NCBI RefSeq assembly: GCF_009469615.1
Contig: NZ_SSXX01000005.1
Span: 62,001-126,000 of the forward strand
Source of the DNA: Dechloromonas sp. H13
Lineage (GTDB): Bacteria > Pseudomonadota > Gammaproteobacteria > Burkholderiales > Rhodocyclaceae
Direction of reading: 5' to 3'
DNA: 64,000 nt
The position numbers were made by a program, and so were the translations under genes. Each line of letters opens with the position of its first letter. Positions within the stretch are counted from its first letter, which is position 1. The notes below the pieces were generated by a model. The model did no database searches. It was not told where the DNA came from and worked only from the letters and a program-made list of their open reading frames with translations. Shown piece by piece: positions 29,650-39,531 of this stretch.

Positions 29650-30699
29650 ATGGTACGCATTATATCCGCGCTCATCCTGGCCGTGACGGCCGTTTGCGCA
29701 TCGGCCGCCGAGCCCCCGCAGCTCGTCGACAACCCGCCCGACCGCCACGTCGTGGTGCGTGGCGACACGCTCTGGGGAATCTCCGGCAAGTTCCTCAAGG
29801 AACCCTGGCGCTGGCCGGAAATCTGGAACATGAACCGCGAGCAGATCAAGAACCCGCACCTGATCTACCCCGGCGAGGTCGTCATCCTCGACCGCTCGGG
29901 CAAGACGCCCCGCCTGCGCATCGGCAAGGCGGTCAAGTCGAAGTCCGCCACCGGCGGCCCCGTCAAGCTCGAACCGCAGGTCTATTCGACGCCCGACCAG
30001 ACGGCCATCTCGAGCATTCCGCCGAACATCATCGAGCCCTTCCTGTCGCAGCCGCTGGTTGTCGAACAGGGTCAGCTCGACGCCGCGCCGCGCTTCGTCG
30101 CCGGCCCCGAATACCGCACCATGATGGGCGCCGGGGACAAGGGTTTCGCCGCGGGCATCCCCGACGCCAGCGTCGTGCGCTGGAATGTCTTCCGCCCTGG
30201 CAAACCGCTGACCGACCCGGAAACCAAGGAAGTCATCGGCTACGAAGCCTTCTTCCTCGGCAATGCGCAGCTGGTTCAGGCCGGGGAGCCGGCGGTCCTC
30301 AACATCACGGTCGCCAAGGAGGAAATCCTGCCCGGCGACCGTCTGGTGCCAGCCCCGCCCGCCAACCTGATCGCCTACGTGCCGCACCGTCCGGATCGCG
30401 AAATTGCAGCCCGCGTCATGTCGATCTACGGTGGCGTGGATTCGGGTGCCCGCGGTTCGGTGGTCTCCCTGAACCGCGGCCGGGCCGACGGACTGGAAAT
30501 CGGCAACGTCCTCGCCCTGTTCCGCAACCGCATCGCCGAGCGCATCGCCGAGGACGGCAGCGGCCGCGTGTACACCCCGATCCCGGAAGAGCGCTACGCC
30601 TACGTGTTCGTCTTCCGTACCTTCGACCGCGTCTCCTACGCGCTGGTCCTCGACTCCTCGATTCCCGTGACCGTGGGCGATTCCGCACGCAATCCATGA
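29650..30699 (+). CDS. LysM peptidoglycan-binding protein (dprA-upstream)
   Basis: 349 residues: signal peptide ending ASAAE, a LysM domain at about residues 32 to 80 (HVVVRGDTLWGISGKF ... LIYPGEVVIL), then a 250-residue region without a recognised catalytic motif. Probably an envelope-associated protein bound to peptidoglycan. Its position upstream of def/fmt and dprA is conserved in betaproteobacteria. ATGA overlap with dprA suggests translational coupling. Confidence 0.88.
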   Translation: MVRIISALILAVTAVCASAAEPPQLVDNPPDRHVVVRGDTLWGISGKFLKEPWRWPEIWNMNREQIKNPHLIYPGEVVILDRSGKTPRLRIGKAVKSKSATGGPVKLEPQVYSTPDQTAISSIPPNIIEPFLSQPLVVEQGQLDAAPRFVAGPEYRTMMGAGDKGFAAGIPDASVVRWNVFRPGKPLTDPETKEVIGYEAFFLGNAQLVQAGEPAVLNITVAKEEILPGDRLVPAPPANLIAYVPHRPDREIAARVMSIYGGVDSGARGSVVSLNRGRADGLEIGNVLALFRNRIAERIAEDGSGRVYTPIPEERYAYVFVFRTFDRVSYALVLDSSIPVTVGDSARNP

Positions 30700-31775
30700 T
30701 CGACGACGACGGGTTGGCCGCCTGGTTGCGGCTGACCCTGATCCCCGGCATCGGCGGCGAGACGCAAAGAAAGCTTCTCGCCGCTTTCGGTTTACCGGCG
30801 GCCATTTTTGCCGCCGGCCGACTGGCCGCGCGTGCGGTCGTCGGCGAGCGCGCCGACCTGCTGTTCGATTTCGACCCCGCCGAAGGCGTCGACCGCAGCC
30901 GGGCGTGGGCCGCGCAGCCGGGCCAGCACATTGTCACCCTGGCCGACGCCGCTTATCCGCCGGCCCTGCTCGAAATCGCCGACCCCCCCACCCTGCTCTA
31001 CGTACGCGGCGATCCGGCCCTGCTGCGGCAGCGCGGCCTGGCCGTCGTCGGTAGCCGCAACGCGACGCCTCAAGGCATGCAGACCGCGGAAAGTTTGGCC
31101 CGCACGCTCGCCGGCAGCGGCCTCGCCATCGTCAGCGGCCTGGCGCTCGGCATCGACGCCGCCGCCCACCGCGGCGCCCTGGCCGCCGGCGGTGCGACGG
31201 TCGCTGTCATCGGCACCGGCGCCGACCGCCTCTACCCGGCGCGCAACCGGGAACTGGCGCTGGCCATTGCCGAGCACGGCGCCATCGTTTCCGAATTTCC
31301 CCTCGGCACGCCGGCCATCGCCGCCAATTTTCCGCGGCGCAACCGCATCATTTCCGGCCTGGCGCGCGGTGTCCTGGTCGTCGAGGCGGCCCCCGAGAGC
31401 GGTTCGCTGATCACCGCCCGCCTCGCCGCCGAGCAGGGGCGCGAGGTCTTCGCCATTCCCGGCTCGATCCATTCGCCGGTCGCCCGCGGCTGCCACAAGC
31501 TGATCAAGCAGGGGGCCAAGCTGGTCGAGACGGCGCAGGACATCCTCGAGGAAATCGGGGATTTTCCGGCGTCTACGGCCAGCGCCCCGGCGCCGACGGC
31601 GTCCCCCGACGACGACGCCATCCTCGGCGCCCTCGGCCACGATCCCTGCAACCTCGACGACCTCGCCGAGCGCACCGGACTTGCCACCGACCGGCTGCTC
31701 GGCGAACTCCTGACGCTGGAACTGGCCGGCCGGATCGCCGCCCTGCCCGGCAACCGCTACCAGCGCCTCGGCTGA
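30696..31775 (+). CDS. dprA: DNA-processing protein DprA (Smf)
   Basis: 359 residues. A short helical N-terminal domain precedes the extended Rossmann fold with AVVGSRNATPQGMQTA, SGLALGIDAAAHRGAL, IGTGADRLYPARN, SEFPLGTPAIAANFPRRNRIISGL and ESGSLITARLAAEQGR. A DML1-like winged helix is at the C-terminus. DprA loads RecA onto incoming single strands in natural transformation. A copy of the dispersed GCGGTCGAC element lies in its 5' part. Confidence 0.95.
   Translation: MIDDDGLAAWLRLTLIPGIGGETQRKLLAAFGLPAAIFAAGRLAARAVVGERADLLFDFDPAEGVDRSRAWAAQPGQHIVTLADAAYPPALLEIADPPTLLYVRGDPALLRQRGLAVVGSRNATPQGMQTAESLARTLAGSGLAIVSGLALGIDAAAHRGALAAGGATVAVIGTGADRLYPARNRELALAIAEHGAIVSEFPLGTPAIAANFPRRNRIISGLARGVLVVEAAPESGSLITARLAAEQGREVFAIPGSIHSPVARGCHKLIKQGAKLVETAQDILEEIGDFPASTASAPAPTASPDDDAILGALGHDPCNLDDLAERTGLATDRLLGELLTLELAGRIAALPGNRYQRLG
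30866..30896 (-). repeat. GCGGTCGAC element, copy in dprA
   Basis: Reverse core GTCGACCGC at 30888-30896; the flank reads GGCTGCGGTCGACGCC on the element strand, identical over 16 bases to the copy at 37725-37740. One A/T tract (GATTT, 30867-30871). Confidence 0.6.
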
Positions 31776-31851
31776 CGCCATCATATGTAGACGGCTTGCC
31801 AAGCCGCGCGCCGGACACTTATCATGCCCCGGCACCCAACCGACAGAACCC

Positions 31852-34365
31852 ATGACCAAAAAGCTGATCATCGCCGAAAAACCCTCCGTCGCCGCCGACA
31901 TCGCCCGGGCGCTGGGGGGCTTTACCAAGCACGACGACTATTACGAAAGCGAGTCGCACGTGCTGTCCTCGGCCATCGGCCACCTGCTGGAACTGTCCTG
32001 CCCCGAGGAATTCGAGGTCAAGCGCGGCAAATGGTCGTTCGCCCACCTGCCGGTGATCCCGCCGCATTTCGCGCTGTCGCCGATCGAGAAGACCGAATCG
32101 CGCCTCAAGCTGCTCAACAAGCTGATCAAGCGCAAGGACGTCGAGGGCCTGATCAACGCCTGCGACGCCGGGCGCGAAGGCGAGCTGATCTTCAATTACA
32201 TCGCCCAGCACGCGAAAACGACCAAGCCGGTGCAGCGCCTGTGGCTGCAGTCGATGACCCAGGGCGCCATCCGCGACGGCTTCGCCCGCCTGCGCCACGG
32301 CAACGACATGCAGGGCCTCGGCGACGCCGCCGTCTGCCGCTCCGAATCCGACTGGCTGGTCGGCATCAACGGCACGCGGGCGATGACCGCCTTCAACTCG
32401 AAGACCGGCGGCTTCCACCTGACTACCGTCGGCCGCGTGCAGACACCGACGCTGGCCATCGTCGTCGAGCGCGAGAAGAAGATTCGCGAGTTCAAGGCGC
32501 GCCCCTATTGGGAAGTCGAGGCCGAATTCGCCGCCCGCGCCGGCAACTACACCGGCAAATGGTTCGACGAAGGCTTTCGGCGGGATGACGACGAACACGC
32601 CCGCGCCGACCGTCTCTGGGAAGAAAAACGTGCTGACGCCATCCGTGCTGCCACCCTCGGCAAGCCCGGCCTTGTCAGCGAGGAAGCCAAGCCGGAAACC
32701 CGCCTCTCGCCGCTGCTCTTCGACCTCACCAGCCTGCAGCGCGAGGCCAACGCCCGCTTCGGCTTCTCGGCCAAGACGACCCTGTCGCTGGCCCAGGCGC
32801 TGTACGAAAAGCACAAGGTCCTGACCTACCCGCGGACCGACTCGCGCTGCCTGCCGGAGGACTACCTGGGCACGGTCAAGGCCACCCTGTCGGTGCTCAC
32901 CGGCGAAGGCGCCGGCAAGGGCCACGACGAGGTGCTGCTTGCCCGCTACGCGCCGTTCGCGCACCAGATCCTGGCGCGCAACTGGGTGATCCCGAACAAG
33001 CGCATCTTCAACAACGCCAAGATCAGCGACCACTTCGCCATCATCCCGACGCCGCAGGCGCCCAAGCACCTGAACGAACTCGAACAGAAGCTCTACGACT
33101 TCGTCGTTCGCCGCTTCCTGTCCGTCTTCTTCCCGGCCGCCGAATACCTGGTCACCACCCGCATCACCCGCGTCGAAGGGCATCCCTTCAAGACCGAGGG
33201 CAAGGTGCTGGTCAACCCCGGCTGGCTGGCCGTGCATGGCAAGGAAGGCCAGGAAGGCAGCGAAGGCAACCTGGTTGCGGTCGACGCCGGCGAAAAGGTC
33301 AAAACCGAAGAGGTCACGGTCAAGGCCAACGAAACCAAGCCCCCGCCGCGCTACTCGGAAGCGACCCTGCTCTCCGCCATGGAAGGCGCCGGCAAGATGG
33401 TCGACGACGAGGAACTCAAGGCGGCGATGGCCGGCCGCGGCCTCGGCACGCCAGCCACACGCGCGCAAATCATCGAGAACCTGATCGGCGAGCAGTACAT
33501 GCACCGCGAAGGCCGCGAGTTGATCCCGACCGCCAAGGCCTTCTCGCTGATGACCTTGCTCAACGGGCTTGGCATCGCCGAACTGACCCAACCGGAACTG
33601 ACCGGCGATTGGGAATGGAAGCTCGGGCGCATCGAGAAAGGCGAATTCACGCGCGAGGAATTCATGCGCGAAATCGCCGAAATGACCCGGCACATCGTCG
33701 AGCGCGCCAAGAGCTACGAAGCCGACACCATCCCCGGCGATTTCGGCGTGCTGTCGGCGCCCTGCCCGAAATGCGGCGGCCAGATCCGCGAAACCTACAA
33801 GAAATTCCAGTGCGGTGGCTGCGACTACGCGCTGTGGAAGATCGTCGCCGGCCGCCAGTTCGAGCCGGCCGAAATCGACACCCTGCTCACCGAAAGGCAG
33901 ATCGGCCCGCTGACCGGCTTCCGCAACAAGATGGGCCGCAGCTTCGCCGCCACCATCAAGCTCAACGAGAAGATGGAGCCGGAATTCGATTTCGGCCAGG
34001 ACAAGGCCGACGAGGCCGACGCCGAACCGGTCGACTTTTCCGGCCAGGAACGCCTTGGCAACTGCCCGAAGTGCGCCGCCGGCGTCTACGATCACGGCGC
34101 CGCCTACGTCTGCGAGAAATCCGTCGGCCCGGCCCGGACCTGCGACTTCCGCTCCGGCAAGATCATCCTGCAGCAGCCGATCGATGCGGCGCAGATGAAG
34201 AAGCTGCTGGCCGACGGCAAGACCGACCTGCTGAAGGAATTCGTTTCCAACCGCACGCGCCGCAAGTTCTCGGCCTACCTGGTGGCCAAGGATGGCAAGG
34301 TAGGTTTCGAGTTCGAGAAAAAGGCCCCGGCCAAGAAGCCGGCGCCCAAAAAAGCGGACGCCTGA
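31852..34365 (+). CDS. topB: DNA topoisomerase III (type IA)
   Basis: 837 residues. Toprim domain (KLIIAEKPSVAADIARALGG, DAGREGELIF), active-site Tyr in LTYPRTDSRCLP, decatenation-type core, and C-terminal zinc-ribbon-like repeats CPKCGGQIRETY and CPKCAAGVYDHG followed by a Lys/Ala-rich tail. Decatenates DNA during replication and recombination. It lies 76 bp after dprA and may have its own promoter. Confidence 0.95.
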   Translation: MTKKLIIAEKPSVAADIARALGGFTKHDDYYESESHVLSSAIGHLLELSCPEEFEVKRGKWSFAHLPVIPPHFALSPIEKTESRLKLLNKLIKRKDVEGLINACDAGREGELIFNYIAQHAKTTKPVQRLWLQSMTQGAIRDGFARLRHGNDMQGLGDAAVCRSESDWLVGINGTRAMTAFNSKTGGFHLTTVGRVQTPTLAIVVEREKKIREFKARPYWEVEAEFAARAGNYTGKWFDEGFRRDDDEHARADRLWEEKRADAIRAATLGKPGLVSEEAKPETRLSPLLFDLTSLQREANARFGFSAKTTLSLAQALYEKHKVLTYPRTDSRCLPEDYLGTVKATLSVLTGEGAGKGHDEVLLARYAPFAHQILARNWVIPNKRIFNNAKISDHFAIIPTPQAPKHLNELEQKLYDFVVRRFLSVFFPAAEYLVTTRITRVEGHPFKTEGKVLVNPGWLAVHGKEGQEGSEGNLVAVDAGEKVKTEEVTVKANETKPPPRYSEATLLSAMEGAGKMVDDEELKAAMAGRGLGTPATRAQIIENLIGEQYMHREGRELIPTAKAFSLMTLLNGLGIAELTQPELTGDWEWKLGRIEKGEFTREEFMREIAEMTRHIVERAKSYEADTIPGDFGVLSAPCPKCGGQIRETYKKFQCGGCDYALWKIVAGRQFEPAEIDTLLTERQIGPLTGFRNKMGRSFAATIKLNEKMEPEFDFGQDKADEADAEPVDFSGQERLGNCPKCAAGVYDHGAAYVCEKSVGPARTCDFRSGKIILQQPIDAAQMKKLLADGKTDLLKEFVSNRTRRKFSAYLVAKDGKVGFEFEKKAPAKKPAPKKADA
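33287..33314 (+). repeat. GCGGTCGAC element, copy in topB
   Basis: Core at 33287-33295, tracts AAAA (33303-33306) and AAAA (33311-33314). Read Ala-Val-Asp. Confidence 0.75.
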
Positions 34366-34417
34366 AGCGCACCACACCTAAAAAACAAAATTCGGCCCGG
34401 TGCCGAGGAGCATATCG

Positions 34418-35560
34418 ATGATCGGAAAATCCGCCTTCCGCGGCCTGCTGGCCGCCGCTGCACTCGTCATGGCATCACTGGCCACGGCCGAGACCGGTGT
34501 CACCGACGGCAGCATCACCATCGGCCAGTCGGTCCCGCTCAGCGGCCCGGCCCAGGAACTGGGGATCGAGATGCAGCTTGGCGCCAAGCTCTATTTCGAC
34601 CAGATCAACGCCCAGGGCGGGGTCCACGGTCGCAAGATCAAGCTGCTCTCCCTCGACGACGGCTACGAGCCGGACCGGGCGACCGCCAACACCCGGGAAC
34701 TGATCGACAAGAATGACGTGTTCGCCCTCTTCGGCTATGTCGGCACGCCGACCAGCCTGGCAGCGCTGCAGGTTTCCAATCCGGCCGGCGTTCCCTTCTT
34801 CGGCGCCTTCACCGGTGCCGAGGCGCTGCGCCTGCCGTTCAACCGCCTGGTCTTCAATGTCCGCGCCAGCTACGGCGACGAGACGGAAAAGATCGTCGAG
34901 CAATTCACCTCGCTCAACGTCAAGCGCATCGCCGTCTTCTACCAGAACGATGCCTACGGCAAGGCCGGCCTGAGCGGCGTCGAAAAGGCGATGGCCAAAC
35001 GGAATCTGCAGCTGGTCGCCACCGCCACCGTCGAGCGCAATTCGAGCGATGTCGCCGCCGCCGTCAAGACCCTGATCCCCGCCAAGCCCGACATGGTGGT
35101 CATGGTCACCACCTACAAGTCGAGCGCCGCTTTCATCAACGCCATGCGCGCCGCCGGCAGCGGTGCCCAGTTCTACACCGTGTCCTTCGTCGGTAGCCGG
35201 GCGCTGGCCAACGAACTCGGCCCCGACGGTGCCGGTGTCGGCATTTCCCAGGTGGTGCCCTTCCCCTGGTCGCGCACCCTGCCCGTCGTGCGTGACTACC
35301 AGAAGCTGCTGGCCGCCTCGGGCACCGGGCGCGACGTCTCCTTCACCAGCCTGGAAGGCTACATCGCCGCCAAGGTCTTCGTCGAAGGCCTGCGCCGCTC
35401 CGGCAAGGAGCTGACGCGCGACAAGTTCATCTCGGCCATGGAAAACCTGCGCAACTTCGACGCCGGCGGCTTCGCCGTGAATTTCACGCCGGGCAACCAC
35501 AACGGCTCGACCTTCGTCGAACTGACCATCATCCGCAAGGACGGCAGCTTCCTGCGCTGA
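34418..35560 (+). CDS. ABC-type branched-chain amino-acid-like binding protein
   Basis: 380 residues from ATG 34418 (GAGGAG upstream). Signal peptide ending LATAE, then the Peripla_BP_6 pattern ITIGQSVPLSGPAQELG ... AKLYFDQINAQGGVHGRKI. It is a periplasmic solute receptor of the LivJ class. No permease or ATPase genes are beside it, so it is an orphan receptor here, either partnering a distant transporter or serving a sensory role. Ligand unknown. Confidence 0.85.
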   Translation: MIGKSAFRGLLAAAALVMASLATAETGVTDGSITIGQSVPLSGPAQELGIEMQLGAKLYFDQINAQGGVHGRKIKLLSLDDGYEPDRATANTRELIDKNDVFALFGYVGTPTSLAALQVSNPAGVPFFGAFTGAEALRLPFNRLVFNVRASYGDETEKIVEQFTSLNVKRIAVFYQNDAYGKAGLSGVEKAMAKRNLQLVATATVERNSSDVAAAVKTLIPAKPDMVVMVTTYKSSAAFINAMRAAGSGAQFYTVSFVGSRALANELGPDGAGVGISQVVPFPWSRTLPVVRDYQKLLAASGTGRDVSFTSLEGYIAAKVFVEGLRRSGKELTRDKFISAMENLRNFDAGGFAVNFTPGNHNGSTFVELTIIRKDGSFLR

Positions 35561-35587
35561 ACCCGGCCGGTGGCAGGGGCACCGCCG

Positions 35588-35601
35588 GTTCCACGTGAAA
35601 C
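35588..35601. other. parS-like centromere site 3
   Basis: GTTCCACGTGAAAC, the same one-base variant as site 1, in the 42-bp gap between the convergent binding-protein and oxyR genes. Confidence 0.85.
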
Positions 35602-35602
35602 C

Positions 35603-36517
35603 TCAGCGGACTGGTGTCGCGCCCGGCAGCTGGCAGGACAGGATCGCCGCGCGCACCGCGTCGATCGCCTGCGGACGCGGGAAGGTCACCCGCCACACCA
35701 GCCCCACCATGCGCGCCGGCTGGGTGCCGGCGAAGGGCAGCACCTTGACCATCGGCTCCCGGGCGACCAGCGGATCGGCCGCCGTGCTCGGCATCACCGC
35801 CACGCCGGCGCCGCTCGCCACCATGTAGCGGATGGTTTCCAGCGAGCTGCCTTCGAGCGAATGAGCGAGCGCATCCGGCACCGTCAGCCGCGGACAGGAT
35901 TCCAACACCTGGTCACGGAAGCAGTTGCCCTGACCGAGTAGCAGCAGGTTCTCGCCGTCCAGTTCGTCGGCCGCGACGTCGTTCCGGCCGACCCAGGGAT
36001 GGCCGGCCGGAACGACCACGCGGAACGGCTCTTCATAGACCGGTTGGGCGACCAGGCCCGGCTCGGCGAAGGGCAGCGCGATGACGATGACGTCCAGTTC
36101 GCCCGCCTTGAGTGCCGGAATCAGGTTACCGGTGAAATCCTCCTTGAGGAACAGCGGCATCGCCGGCGCCTGCTTGTGAAGGGCGGGAATCAGCTGCGGC
36201 AGGAGATACGGCGCAATCGTGTAGATGACGCCGACGCGCAGCGGGCCGCTCATCGGATCGCCGCCCGAACCGGCGATCTCCTCGAGGCGCACGGCCTCCT
36301 CCAGCACGCGCCGGGCCTGGGCGACGATGCGCTCGCCAAGGGCAGTGATCCGCACGTCGGAAGCGGTGCGCTCGAAGAGCGCGGCGCCGAGCTGGCCCTC
36401 GACCTTCTTCAGGGCCACCGACAGCGTCGGCTGGCTGACGTGGCAGGCGTCGGCCGCCTTGCCGAAATGGCGCTCACGGGCGAGCGCCACGATGTAGCGC
36501 ATTTCAGTCAGGGTCAT
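35603..36517 (-). CDS. oxyR: OxyR-type LysR peroxide regulator
   Basis: 304 residues from ATG 36517. N-terminal winged helix (MTLTEMRYIVALARERHFGKAA ... SQPTLSVALKKVE, split here) and a sensor domain with two cysteines in GQGNCFRDQVLESCPR, matching the redox pair of OxyR (Cys199/Cys208 in E. coli). It would activate peroxide defence genes. The start overlaps the rsuA stop (ATGA), so it is the second gene of an rsuA-oxyR unit; no catalase or ahpC is adjacent. Confidence 0.88.
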   Translation of the reverse strand: MTLTEMRYIVALARERHFGKAADACHVSQPTLSVALKKVEGQLGAALFERTASDVRITALGERIVAQARRVLEEAVRLEEIAGSGGDPMSGPLRVGVIYTIAPYLLPQLIPALHKQAPAMPLFLKEDFTGNLIPALKAGELDVIVIALPFAEPGLVAQPVYEEPFRVVVPAGHPWVGRNDVAADELDGENLLLLGQGNCFRDQVLESCPRLTVPDALAHSLEGSSLETIRYMVASGAGVAVMPSTAADPLVAREPMVKVLPFAGTQPARMVGLVWRVTFPRPQAIDAVRAAILSCQLPGATPVR

Positions 36518-37224
36518 GATGGCAAATATCCCAGTTTTTGCAGGTCGACCGCACTCAGCCAGCGCCATTCGCCGGGCTGCAGGTCCGCCGGCAGGGCCAG
36601 CGCGCCGACCGCCTCGCGGTGCAGCGCATCGACCCGGTTGCCGGCCGCCGCCACCATGCGCTTGACCTGATGGTACTTGCCCTCGGTGACGGTCAGGCGC
36701 AGCAGCCGTTCGCCGGCGATTTCGGCCGCCGCGGCGGCGATCGGCGCCGGCTCGTCGTTGAGCAGGACGCCGACGAGCAGCCTGTCGACCAGCGCCTGGT
36801 CGAGCGGATGCCTGGTCGTTGCCAGGTAGGTCTTGGGCACCTTGCGCCGACCCGACGACAGCACATGGTTCAGCTGACCGTCGTCGGTGATCAGCAGCAG
36901 GCCGGTGGTGTCCTCGTCGAGGCGGCCGACCGGCTGCACGCCGCGCTCGCGCAGCGGCAGCGGCAGCAGTTCGAGGACGCCGGGGTGGTGCTGCGGCTTA
37001 CGCGAGCACTCGTAGCCGGCCGGCTTGTGCAGCATCAGGCTGGCGAACTCGGCGTAGGGCCAGGCGACGCCGTCGACGCTGAAGACCAGCCCCGGCGTGG
37101 CGATGTCGGCGAAGGGATCGGCGCAGATCGTGCCGTTGACCGCGACCCGCTCGTGGCGGACGAGCGCCCGGCAGGCCTTGCGCGTGCCGAAGCCGTGCTT
37201 CTGGAGGAGTCGTTCGAGTTGCAT
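36514..37224 (-). CDS. rsuA: 16S rRNA pseudouridine-516 synthase RsuA
   Basis: 236 residues: N-terminal S4 RNA-binding domain (MQLERLLQKHGFGTRKACRALV), catalytic motif VGRLDEDTTGLLLITDDGQLNH with the active Asp, and VTEGKYHQVKRMVAAAGN. It converts U516 of 16S rRNA to pseudouridine. Coupled to oxyR downstream. Its last codons contain one of the dispersed elements. Confidence 0.92.
   Translation of the reverse strand: MQLERLLQKHGFGTRKACRALVRHERVAVNGTICADPFADIATPGLVFSVDGVAWPYAEFASLMLHKPAGYECSRKPQHHPGVLELLPLPLRERGVQPVGRLDEDTTGLLLITDDGQLNHVLSSGRRKVPKTYLATTRHPLDQALVDRLLVGVLLNDEPAPIAAAAAEIAGERLLRLTVTEGKYHQVKRMVAAAGNRVDALHREAVGALALPADLQPGEWRWLSAVDLQKLGYLPS
36524..36552 (-). repeat. GCGGTCGAC element at the rsuA/oxyR junction
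   Basis: Reverse core GTCGACCGC at 36544-36552 with TTTTT (36535-36539) and AAATAT (36524-36529) tracts, spanning the end of rsuA just before the oxyR start. One of the best-formed copies. Confidence 0.8.
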
Positions 37225-37247
37225 GGCGGGGATGCTAACATCCGCCC

Positions 37248-37718
37248 ATGAATTTCGAGCATCTCATCCAGATCAACGACCCGGACAACCCGCTGATCGC
37301 CCCCCTGACCCGCGACCAGCTCTGGCAAGGGCTGCTGTACCGTGCCGAGGACCCGCTGCCCTTCCTGCCGGGGCTGGAGTCGTGCACCATCCTCGAACGG
37401 CAGGCTGGCGAACTGCTGCGCGAGCTGGATTTCGGCCCGGCCGTCATCCGCGACCGTGTGACGCTGGCCGAGGCGCACTGGGTCCGCTTCGACATCGAGC
37501 CCTCGGCGAGCCATCCCGGCGGCAGCCTGACCATCACCATCGAGGAACCCCAGTCCGGCTTCCTGTTCCTGCGCTTCGCCTACCGGACGACGCTGGCCAG
37601 CAATCCGAACTCCGAGGAACGCGCCTACATCGAGTACGTGAAATCGGCCTACCACCAGTCCGACGTGGACTGCGTGCGCATCATCCGCACCCTGGCGGCC
37701 GGCGGCAAGCCGCAGTAG
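37248..37718 (+). CDS. SRPBCC / DUF1857-family protein
   Basis: 156 residues beginning MNFEHLIQINDPDNPLIAPLTRDQLWQGL, which matches the DUF1857/AtaL-like branch of the SRPBCC lipid-binding fold. Other visible features are FGPAVIRDRVTL and a C-terminal helix with TLASNPNSEERAYIEYVKSAY. Function is unknown; the fold usually binds hydrophobic ligands. Divergent from rsuA, convergent with the ABC-F gene. Confidence 0.8.
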   Translation: MNFEHLIQINDPDNPLIAPLTRDQLWQGLLYRAEDPLPFLPGLESCTILERQAGELLRELDFGPAVIRDRVTLAEAHWVRFDIEPSASHPGGSLTITIEEPQSGFLFLRFAYRTTLASNPNSEERAYIEYVKSAYHQSDVDCVRIIRTLAAGGKPQ

Positions 37719-37727
37719 CGGCCGGCT

Positions 37728-37756
37728 GCGGTCGACGCCCGAAAACGGGCAAAAAT
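37728..37756 (+). repeat. Intergenic GCGGTCGAC element (type copy)
   Basis: Core at 37728-37736, then GCCCGAAAACGGGC (a small perfect hairpin, 37737-37750) and AAAAAT (37751-37756). It fills the gap between the stops of two convergent genes and is the clearest 29-bp example. Its T run is on the wrong side for either gene, so it is not a normal terminator. Confidence 0.85.
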
Positions 37757-37758
37757 GC

Positions 37759-39381
37759 TTATTCGACGCCCTGGCTGGCCAGGTAGTCCTCGTAGCCGCC
37801 GAGGTAGTCGACGATGCGGCCGTCGCCCTTGACCTCGAAGACGCGCGTCGCCAGCGAGGAAACGAATTCGCGGTCGTGCGAGACGAAGACCAGGGTGCCG
37901 GGGAATTTTTCGAGGCCGCTGTTGAGCGCCTCGATCGATTCCATGTCGAGGTGGTTGGTCGGCTCGTCAAGCACCAGCACGTTCGGTTTCTGCAGCATCA
38001 ACTTGCCGAACAGCATGCGCCCCTGCTCGCCGCCGGAAATGACGTTGACCGGCTTCTTCTGCTCGTCGCCGGAGAACAGCAGGCGGCCCAGCGTGCCGCG
38101 CACCAGGGTTTCCAGGTCGCCGCCCTCCTCGACCGAGGCGCGGGCGTAGCCGACGATCCATTCGGTCAGGCTTTGCGTGCCGGCGAACTCGGCGCTGTGG
38201 TCCTGCGCGTAGTAGCCGGGGTTGGCCTTTTCGGCCCACTTCAGCGTGCCGTACTGCGGCTGCAGTTCGCCCATCAAGAGCTTCAGAAAGGTCGTCTTGC
38301 CGACGCCGTTCTCGCCGATGACGGCGATCTTCTCGCCGGCGTTGATGGTCACCGTCAGGTTGTCGAAAATCTTGCGCTCGCCGCCCTCGTAGGCGAAGGA
38401 CAGGTTCTCGATCTCGACCGCCTGGCGGTGCAGCTTCTGCTTGTCGTCGTACTCGAAGCGGATCCACGGGTACTGGCGCGACGACGGCTTGACGTCCTCA
38501 GGCTTCAGCTTGTCGATCAGCTTCATCCGGCTGGTCGCCTGCTTGGCCTTCGAGGCGTTGGCCGAGAAACGGCGCACGAAGGTCTGCAGTTCGGCGATCC
38601 GTTCCTTGGCCTTGGCGTTGGCATTCGACTGGCGCTCGCGGGCCTGCTGGGCCGCTTCCATGAAGTCGTCGTAGTTGCCCGGATAGATGGTGATCTTGCC
38701 GTAGTCGAGGTCGGCCATGTGGGTGCACACCTGGTTCAGGAAGTGGCGGTCGTGCGAGATGATGATCATCGTCGAATCACGATTGTTGAGCACATCCTCC
38801 AGCCAGCGGATGGTGTTGATGTCGAGGTTGTTGGTCGGTTCGTCGAGGAGCAGGATGTCCGGGTTGGCGAACAGTGCCTGGCAGAGCAGCACGCGCAGCT
38901 TCCAGCCGGGAGCGACCTCGCGCATCGGGCCGTCGTGCTGCTCGGTCGGGATGCCGACGCCGTGCAGCAGCTCGCCGGCGCGCGCCTCGGCGGTGTAGCC
39001 GTCGTATTCGCCGACCTTGCCCTCGAGCTCGGCGGCACGCATGTAATCGTCCTCGCTCGCCTCCGGATTGGCGTAGATGGCGTCGCGTTCCTGGATCGCC
39101 GCCCACAGCTCCTCGTGGCCCATCATGACGACGTCGAGGACGCGCATGTCCTCGTAGGCGAACTGGTCCTGGCGCAGGTAGGCCATGCGCTCGGTGGCGT
39201 CCTTCGAGACGTTGCCGGCCGACGCTTCGAGCGCGCCGCACAGGATCTTCATGAAGGTCGACTTGCCCGCCCCGTTGGCGCCGATCAGGCCGTAGCGGAA
39301 ACCTTCGCCGAACTTGACGTTGACGTTCTCGAACAGGGGCTTGGCCCCGAACTGCATGGTGATGTTGGCGGCGACGAGCAC
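37759..39381 (-). CDS. ABC-F family translation-associated ATPase (YbiT-like)
   Basis: 540 residues with two ATPase domains: Walker [18 protein letters not shown] and [17 protein letters not shown], Walker [13 protein letters not shown] and [12 protein letters not shown]. The basic P-site tRNA interaction linker lies between them (about residues 245 to 300). No membrane domain. The lengths and linker are closest to YbiT, a ribosome-binding factor, rather than EttA. Probably helps resolve stalled translation. Confidence 0.88.
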   Translation of the reverse strand: MLVAANITMQFGAKPLFENVNVKFGEGFRYGLIGANGAGKSTFMKILCGALEASAGNVSKDATERMAYLRQDQFAYEDMRVLDVVMMGHEELWAAIQERDAIYANPEASEDDYMRAAELEGKVGEYDGYTAEARAGELLHGVGIPTEQHDGPMREVAPGWKLRVLLCQALFANPDILLLDEPTNNLDINTIRWLEDVLNNRDSTMIIISHDRHFLNQVCTHMADLDYGKITIYPGNYDDFMEAAQQARERQSNANAKAKERIAELQTFVRRFSANASKAKQATSRMKLIDKLKPEDVKPSSRQYPWIRFEYDDKQKLHRQAVEIENLSFAYEGGERKIFDNLTVTINAGEKIAVIGENGVGKTTFLKLLMGELQPQYGTLKWAEKANPGYYAQDHSAEFAGTQSLTEWIVGYARASVEEGGDLETLVRGTLGRLLFSGDEQKKPVNVISGGEQGRMLFGKLMLQKPNVLVLDEPTNHLDMESIEALNSGLEKFPGTLVFVSHDREFVSSLATRVFEVKGDGRIVDYLGGYEDYLASQGVE

Positions 39382-39422
39382 GGCGGTTCCGATCTGCGAA
39401 TGACGATAAGGCGAAGGGACGG

Positions 39423-39451
39423 ATTTTACCTGTTTTCAACGGGTTGACCGC
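39423..39451 (-). repeat. Uptake-sequence-like element upstream of ABC-F gene
   Basis: Reverse core with one mismatch (GTTGACCGC, 39443-39451) plus TTTT tracts at 39424-39427 and 39432-39435. It lies in the divergent region between the ABC-F gene and gshA. Confidence 0.6.
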
Positions 39452-39531
39452 GACAGGGTGCCCCATGTTTGTGCACTGCGGTGTAACATTCCAAGGAACA
39501 ACTACTCGCCGCACAGGCAACGAGACAGCTC

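Noticed and set aside
37737..37756. Hairpin GCCCGAAAACGGGC as an intrinsic terminator
   Set aside because: The stem is followed by A residues on the plus strand and preceded by T on the minus strand, the wrong order for either convergent gene.
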